A stretch of 64,000 nt of DNA, taken from Isoetes taiwanensis. Taxonomy: Eukaryota; Streptophyta; Lycopodiopsida; Isoetales; Isoetaceae. Of this stretch, positions 57,876-64,000 are shown piece after piece. The stretch covers positions 1,821,200-1,885,199 of the forward strand of contig JAJEKV010000019.1 of the NCBI GenBank assembly GCA_021234155.1, read 5' to 3'. Each line of letters opens with the position of its first letter. Position 1 is the first letter of the stretch. The notes under the pieces were generated by a model. The model ran no database searches. It was not told the DNA's origin and saw nothing but the letters and a program-made list of their open reading frames with translations. A program made the position numbers and the translations under genes.

Positions 57876-60800
57876 GATTTAATCAGCACAGAGCAAGAAA
57901 ATGCGGATTGACGTGAAAAAGCCCTCATATTGAAATAGAACTCGCTGCTTTTTTTCAACACATCTTGACAGGCTGCTTGCCATCGCCGGATTTGAGCGCT
58001 ACTAAACCCTTCTTGTGCGCCTGATCTGCAAGAGAAACCATTGTCTGCCATGTCCAATACTGTTTGCCACTGCTTGACCTCTGCTCGCCATTACCGGAAA
58101 TGGGCGCACGAGCCTCTCCCTACAAGAGAAATAGAAATCTTCGCCTAACGAAGGCAGTGCTATAGCAGCGCCGCCTAGAAAGCGTAACCCAAAGATTATC
58201 AAAAATCAATTTACAGGGTAATCAACAGAAATTCCCACCTACCGGTCCTTTACAAAAAACTAAAATTCGTCTGATGCCATGGCTGACCAGCAGCAGCCAA
58301 TTCGCAACAGGCGATTTGTAGCAAGCAAAGCTTGCTCTAGCTCGCATAAGATGGAAATCAGCCCCTGGCTTTTCCATCTATGCCAGATTAGAAGGGAAAT
58401 TGAGGGAGAAATCGGGAGTGCTTACGAAGAGCCCAATCGTTGAGAATAGTGATAGTCCTAAAAGAGCTCCCAGCTAAACATGAAACCCAACTAGCACCAG
58501 CCAATTCGATGGCTGAGAATGGGTTTGCTCGCAAAACTGCTATCGCGCTCATATTGATCATTCCTCTTCTCCGTTCTCCATCAGTTCATGCAAGAAAACC
58601 CGACAATTGGGGACAGAATCCGGCCAGAAGGTTGGATTGTGGAAAATGCCTGGGTGAAATCCTACCTAACCAGATCGAATTGGGGACGTCAACAATGTTC
58701 TCTGTAAAAAAAAATTCTGCAACAATGTTCTTTGCCAAAAACTCCACAGATACATCTCTAAACCTGTTTGCATGAAAAAATGCCTATCAGAGAGAAGGAA
58801 ATAGCAAGGGGATGGTCCACGATGCCTATAGAAGATCTATTATCTGCAGAAGAGAGTTGCCATCTACTTTGATGATTCCTTTCTGCAGCTGCCCCACTTG
58901 AATCTCCAAAGCAAAGACACCAGAAGAGACCATACCCAAATCACGACTAAATCCAAATCAGGAGAATATAATTTCAAGAGCAGAGCCTTGCTATAAGATC
59001 AGTAACGTACCAAGACTTCAAGCGAATATATAAGCAATTGCCCAAAGAGCAGAATTCTTTTCCTTACACAGAATGATCCATCCATCTTAAAACTAAAACT
59101 CAATTGCCCACCTCGATTCAAATGCATAAAATTAAAACTCAATTGGTCATCTCAAGTCAAATGCATACTAGATCTGTAGGACACTAAACATGCTTAATAC
59201 CAAACATGCCTAATCCATATGTTCAAACCATCACCAAGAGTCTAATTTCCAAATCCACAACACAATCTTGTGCATAAAAAAGTTCTAAGATCCAAATTTC
59301 CAAAATCCACACCATTGCGTCCCAAGACGAAAAAGTTCTAGATATGAGAAATACTAACCAGACATAAAGAAGTCATGTAGATATTGGATCCGGGCAGAAT
59401 TGGATAAAGAAAGGACATGGCTTTAGCAGGAGGGTGCGGCTGATAAAGCTCAAGAAGGGATTAGAAAAAGGTTGGCGAGGAATAAGGGTTTGCCCAATGC
59501 TACTATACTGCTATGAGAAGAACGCCGAATGAGGAAAAACACGAAAAGACCGAATATATATCGCTCGCCCTAGATATATACTCAAAACGTTTTCTGACAT
59601 GTGCTTGTAAGTCCCTAATTTTTATAGTCACCAATGCCAAATGTTCCTGTGGAAATTGTATTAGAGAATATTTTAGCAAAGACAAATGTTCAAACCACAT
59701 TGCTTATCATGTTCTTTAATGATTATCTATCACGTTTTTTGAAGATTATCTTCCCCTCTCAAGGCACTAGAAGATGAAAATTTCTTACCAAGTTTATAAT
59801 AGAATGTCTCATATTGTCAAGGAAAATAAAATAGAAATATTTTTCCTCCCTCAACTCCTCTGCAAAAAGAACACCACTTCCATAGCCAGGGAATTGAATC
59901 TCGGTCAGTACATTGGGTGAGTACTATAATACCACTACACCTGCTGTTTATATAATGAAAGCACGGTGAAAGAAATGTAGAACTATAATAGTCTATAGGA
60001 GACAGTTCAAGGCTTGGAAGTTTATCCCACATGAGGTGACTTCGAGAGAATTGTGGAGAATTGTCAACCTCAATTGCATGTATTACACATGAGATTAACG
60101 CATGCCTAAACCTTCAAATTAGTCCCTATAGCAGAAGGATCATCTATATATGTGAGCATTGGAAGGAACATCTACATCAGGCTTGTCGGCACTCCTAGAG
60201 AAGTATAGGACCGTTGATTTATGATGTGGGTACCTAGACCATAAATTGAGATTTGCCAACGTGTTACTTAAGACATTCTTGCATCATATGATTGATATTG
60301 TTTTTGATAACATACTAAAAAAAAATTAAGACATTCTTGCACTATATGATTGATATTGTTTTCGATAATATACTCAAAAAACTACCAGCAGAAAGTAGCA
60401 ATTCTATGGATCAGCCTTGCACGATATGTAATAGTGGTGCAATTGGAGTGCTTTTCCTCAGAACTTCTAGCACTGTTACTCATTACACATTAACACATAT
60501 TACTATTGACATCCTGAGTTATCAGGGGAACTATTTTTCCGGCATAGCCGGGCATACATTTACTAGTAAAAACTTGAAAGGAAAAAGGAGGACAATCATT
60601 AGTGGCTTCAATGAATGAAATAACACTGGCAAAGAGAGAAAATTTCAATGATTATTTACAATCTATTATTTATTTATTTTTTGTTTGAATTCAATGATTA
60701 TTTACAATCTATTATTATTCTCAAGTACTTCTATATATTCTTAATAGATAACTTTTAAAAAGTTTCGCGAGGTTTCCAATATGTAGATATTAGAGATCTT

Positions 60801-61483
60801 CTTAGGTGATTTGGTAAGTATTGGATTTGTGTTGAAGTTACCATTTCTCTTTGTAGTGTACATGACTTAAGCAACATAGGATGAAATCAAAAGTATACTT
60901 ACCTCTTAGATGTTTACAATCTAAAAGAAAGGTAATTGCAATCATTAAGATATTCGCAATATGTTTTTCTGACGTTCAAAATGCATGCAAGAAATCAAAT
61001 TGAGTTGAGTGTGATATGTGTTTGGAACAGTCACATTGCTTACATATAAAAGTAGAAGCAAAGTAGAAGCAAGCATGTTATTTGCAATATGTTTTCAGTT
61101 CAAAATGTTTGGAGAAATTAAATGACTGTAATATGTGTTTGCAAGTATCACATTGCTTGAGATAAAAAAAAAATTGAAGCAAGCAGTTTCCTAATCCATG
61201 CATTTGGAATCTACAGAGCTTTATTTTTGTTTTTCAAAACTACTTGCCGTAAGGTTTAGAATCTTTACAGAGCTTTCTTTTTGCTTTTCAGAAGTACTTG
61301 CGATAAGGTTGGGACATTTACAAACTACAGGGGTCAGGGACTGCTAAGGAGTGCGTACGATTTAGGCTTCTAAATTTTGCTATTCTGGGTATGCTAAACT
61401 CTAGAATAAGATTTATCTACTATGGACATTTAAGTGCATTACATTGTTTTAGACTTGAGACAAATGGGCCATGAGGCAACCTG

Positions 61484-63765
61484 CTACCTGCAGGCCGGAA
61501 GAGGAGTGCCACATAGCCCATTGTTATTTGCAAATGCAGATACTGGAAAGCTATTCAGCACACCTCCTTGAGGTATTTGTCCACTCAAGTGGTTGTTTGA
61601 TACATTGAAACTTGTCAATTGAGTCAAGTTCACAAATGAAGCTGGTATTTCTCCATAGAACTGATTTCTAGACAAGTCCAATGTCTGAAATTCATCCATC
61701 CTTATGCCTATAAAACCTGGTATCTTTCCTTTGATCTTGTTTCTGCCAAAGATAGAAATACGCAAAGGGCTGAAAGCATACGCACCCGACATCTAGTCGA
61801 TCTCGGTATATTCTATGCTCGTGAACTCGTTCTCCGATAAATCTATTGTGGACACAAAACCTTGGTCTGAGACCAATCTGATGAAATTAAATCGATGGTG
61901 CCACGCAACTTGTTGCCATGAAGGTCAAGGAAGGAAGAAGGAGGTATCATAGCAATTTCGGATACAAAGCTGTATTGCCTTTGATGCATTCACTACCCAT
62001 CTTTGGGATTTTTCTGTAAGATGGTTATTTTTGAAGGAACAAAGTATATAAGTTAGCGGTCTTTGATATCATGTCTGGAAGAGGGACCACTTAGCTTGTT
62101 GTCAGATATGATCATGCTAGACAAAAGCTGGATAATCCGCCAAAGATCTTTGGAATCTTTGCCCGATTGAGATCTGTTGTTTGAGAGATCTAGTCCATCA
62201 AGCTCTGAAGATTACCAATCTCTGCTGGTATTTGACACGAAAGTTGATTGGGCCGGCATGTTCAAAAGATAAAGAGATTTTTGAAGCTTACCTAATTCTG
62301 AAGGAATATTTCGGTTAGCTTATTGTTCCCCGGATAAATATTGGTCGGTTTTGCCGGGTTACCTGGGCCTTTTGGAATTCACACGAGAAAGAGTTGTAGG
62401 AGAAATCCACAATTTCTAAGCGAGAACATCTTCCAATAGAATCGGGAATATTGCCACTCATTCCGGTGCTAGCTATTGATAAAGTTTTTAACTTGGTGAG
62501 TCTACCAAAGTCGGGTAAACTTCACCTTGATTTTTCTAAGCCCAGTGATTTGTAGGATCTCTAAGTTATATAAATTGGTAAAGCTTCGGAAAGCAGCCTT
62601 GATTAAGTTTAAGCTTCCAAGCGTGATTTCGCGGAGTTTGTAAAGTTACCAAAAGACTCGGGAATTACACCACCTAGAGTACCCGAGGCGAAGATATTGC
62701 GGATCTTATAATTCACCAAGCCATGAAGGAGCAGAGCCTACAAAACTATTTCCTCCTCCGGATCTAACATCCTGCAGCTTGGAAAGCTTAGAAGAGAGGA
62801 GGTATTTCTCCATTTAGTGAGCATCTGTCAAGACTAAGTTCTATCAAATTTGAAAGACCTCCAAAACATCTTTGAAACACTTCTGTTAAATGTTGGTTAC
62901 CACCAAGATTTAAATCAAGCTTTTGTCGGATTACAAAAGGCGGCCGGGGATTCTTTTGCCAAAATTGTTCCCACTTAAGTCAAGATGGATTAGATTAGAG
63001 AGTTTACCAAGCTGCTCAGGGGATCTTCCCATTCAAAGCTTTGGAATGAAAGATCAAAGGTGAGTTAACTTTGACAAATTGGCTAAACAAACATGGTATG
63101 ACATTTTAAATGAGGTAGATGACATAGATATGTAGTTGATTCTTAAGGCGACATAGAACGTCTAGATTTCCTTCTAAATCCTCATTTCTTCCCAAGTCTA
63201 GAGCTTGAGCTTAGTGAAATTGCCCAGTTCGGTGGTAGAGAATTCCAAATGTTCTTTGGATCTGAGATAAAGGAATCTAAAGTTTGTGGAAGTTGAGTCG
63301 ATTGCAATTTGGGAAGCTTTGAGATAATCTAATAGTTGATAGATCGAGGAGCGCAAAGATTGGAGGCGGAAGGTATTTTGTGACTGGATTGAAATTTACA
63401 GAAAAATCCACTTTCAATCGGGTGGCCATATTCAAGGCAACCACATTACCTAGGGTCATTAAACAAAGGAGCCCAAGAAATATAAAAGGGTCAAAAACAT
63501 GGACGGTGAAAGCAAAGACAAGGTTATAACAATATATAGGCAATTGAATGTACATTTGCAAGTAATCCCATTCAATGACAAGAATCTACAGTCTTGTTCC
63601 AAGAGGGAAGTGGTTTACCATTCTACGTTGTAAAGCCGATTTGAAGCCTAGGAGGGCATTCACATGCTTTGCTCACGGGGATCTGATTGCAGCATTGGCC
63701 GTTGGAAGATACAACAGAAGCAAAAGTTGTAAGAAAGCAAGCAATTGCTTGATCTGACGATCCAT
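61484..63765 (-). pseudogene. Second copy of the LRR protein gene, frame disrupted
   Basis: Corresponds over its whole length to the gene at 7267-9577, with the ATG at 63765 and the same C-cap ending (NGLCGTPLPAC, then R instead of G). An uninterrupted 102-codon piece remains at 61484-61792. Upstream, the frame is broken many times by 1-3 base changes. Most of these replace CTG or CAG: CCCTGC to CCACGC, GATGCTGG to GATCTTTGG, CCAG to CGG, and at the exon-1 donor GTACCTGTTGC to GTACATTTGC. It may be a real pseudogene, or a silenced, CHG-methylated paralogue whose sequence is partly wrong. Confidence 0.85.
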
Positions 63766-63806
63766 TGCCGGATCAGATTGAAGAAAATTTCTATACAAGA
63801 CCTGGA

Positions 63807-63813
63807 TTTTATA
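63807..63813 (-). promoter_or_regulatory. TATA box of the second LRR copy
   Basis: TATAAAA in the same context and spacing from the ATG (63765) as in copy 1. Confidence 0.45.
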
Positions 63814-63901
63814 GGGCTAGGAAAGGCGAAGCTTACCTGCCGCCCACCATGTAGGGGAGGAGCGCCATATTTGATGCACTTAAGGTTAAGCTATTATAAA
63901 A

Positions 63902-63985
63902 CATGGAATGTGGGAAGCAGATTCCAGGGGCCCCGCGACCGGCGGGAGCCGGGAGCGGGTCTGGAATCTGCGACCACATTCCATG
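63902..63985. repeat. Long hairpin at the window end
   Basis: The outer arms CATGGAATGTGG/CCACATTCCATG and inner arms CAGATTCCAG/CTGGAATCTG pair perfectly, separated by 3-4 nt bulges, around a GC-rich loop of about 33 nt. It lies just beyond the end of the duplicated LRR segment. Confidence 0.85.
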
Positions 63986-64000
63986 CCGCCACAACATGGC

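Larger units (their letters stand above)
56244..60461. other. Non-genic stretch with small duplications
   Basis: No gene is recognised. It includes a two-copy tandem repeat (57071-57312), a strong hairpin (57354-57444), a three-copy minisatellite (57725-57875) and a short tandem duplication at about 60270-60370 (GACATTCTTGCA... repeated, with ATATGATTGATATTGTTTT). Confidence 0.4.
60462..63853. repeat. Duplicated segment, copy 2 (partner 6315-9664)
   Basis: Direct-orientation duplicate of copy 1. The first 1.28 kb (60462 to about 61740) is highly similar, including CAG/CTG sites inside the last repeats of the LRR gene. From about 61740 to 63800 the sequence differs at many CAG/CTG positions by stereotyped replacements. 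Confidence 0.9.

Overview
The window looks like nuclear DNA of a land plant. The support is a plant-type leucine-rich-repeat (LRR) gene with a small GT-AG intron, an LTR/Copia element primed by initiator-Met tRNA, a DUF659-type hAT transposase, a CACTA element and a Helitron terminus. I cannot name the species. There is almost no ordinary gene content; about 90% is transposable elements, satellite and their debris.

Layout. 1-1425: 3' part of a LINE. 1435-3296: hAT transposase relic on the minus strand, cut at its C-terminus beside the LINE tail. 4380-6313: unclassified GC-rich block with a cluster of small hairpins. 6315-9664: a duplicated segment carrying an intact two-exon LRR protein gene (minus strand). 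9665-17826: AT-rich sequence with a FolD-like exon relic (10764-10974), a candidate SINE, a Helitron 3' end (14736) and a complete 591-bp hAT-type MITE (16776-17366). 17832-51064: a Copia LTR retrotransposon on the minus strand (393-bp LTRs differing at 6 sites, TSD AGTTT) whose reverse transcriptase is split by a 28,156-bp CACTA transposon (18953-47108, ends CACTACAA/TTGTAGTG, TSD ATT). The CACTA cargo is about 25.4 kb of a ~1.12-kb satellite (about 20 units), interrupted four times at the same place in the unit by a ~560-bp MITE-like element, which makes a higher-order repeat. 51070-60460: AT-rich debris, a second LINE 3' end, a GATA microsatellite and a strong hairpin. 60462-63853: a second, direct copy of the 6315-9664 segment with a disrupted LRR gene. 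63902-63985: another long hairpin.

The most important observation concerns data quality and epigenetics. Differences between satellite units, between the four internal MITE copies, and between the two LRR copies fall mostly on CAG/CTG trinucleotides, and the same odd replacements recur in unrelated sequences (TGCTG read as TCTTTG, CAGC read as CAAAG, CAG as CGG). CAG/CTG is the plant CHG methylation context. The pattern is what systematic long-read consensus error at methylated cytosines would give, so part of the apparent pseudogenisation and satellite divergence may be artefact, and its distribution may mark heterochromatin. In the second LRR copy it begins abruptly near 61740.
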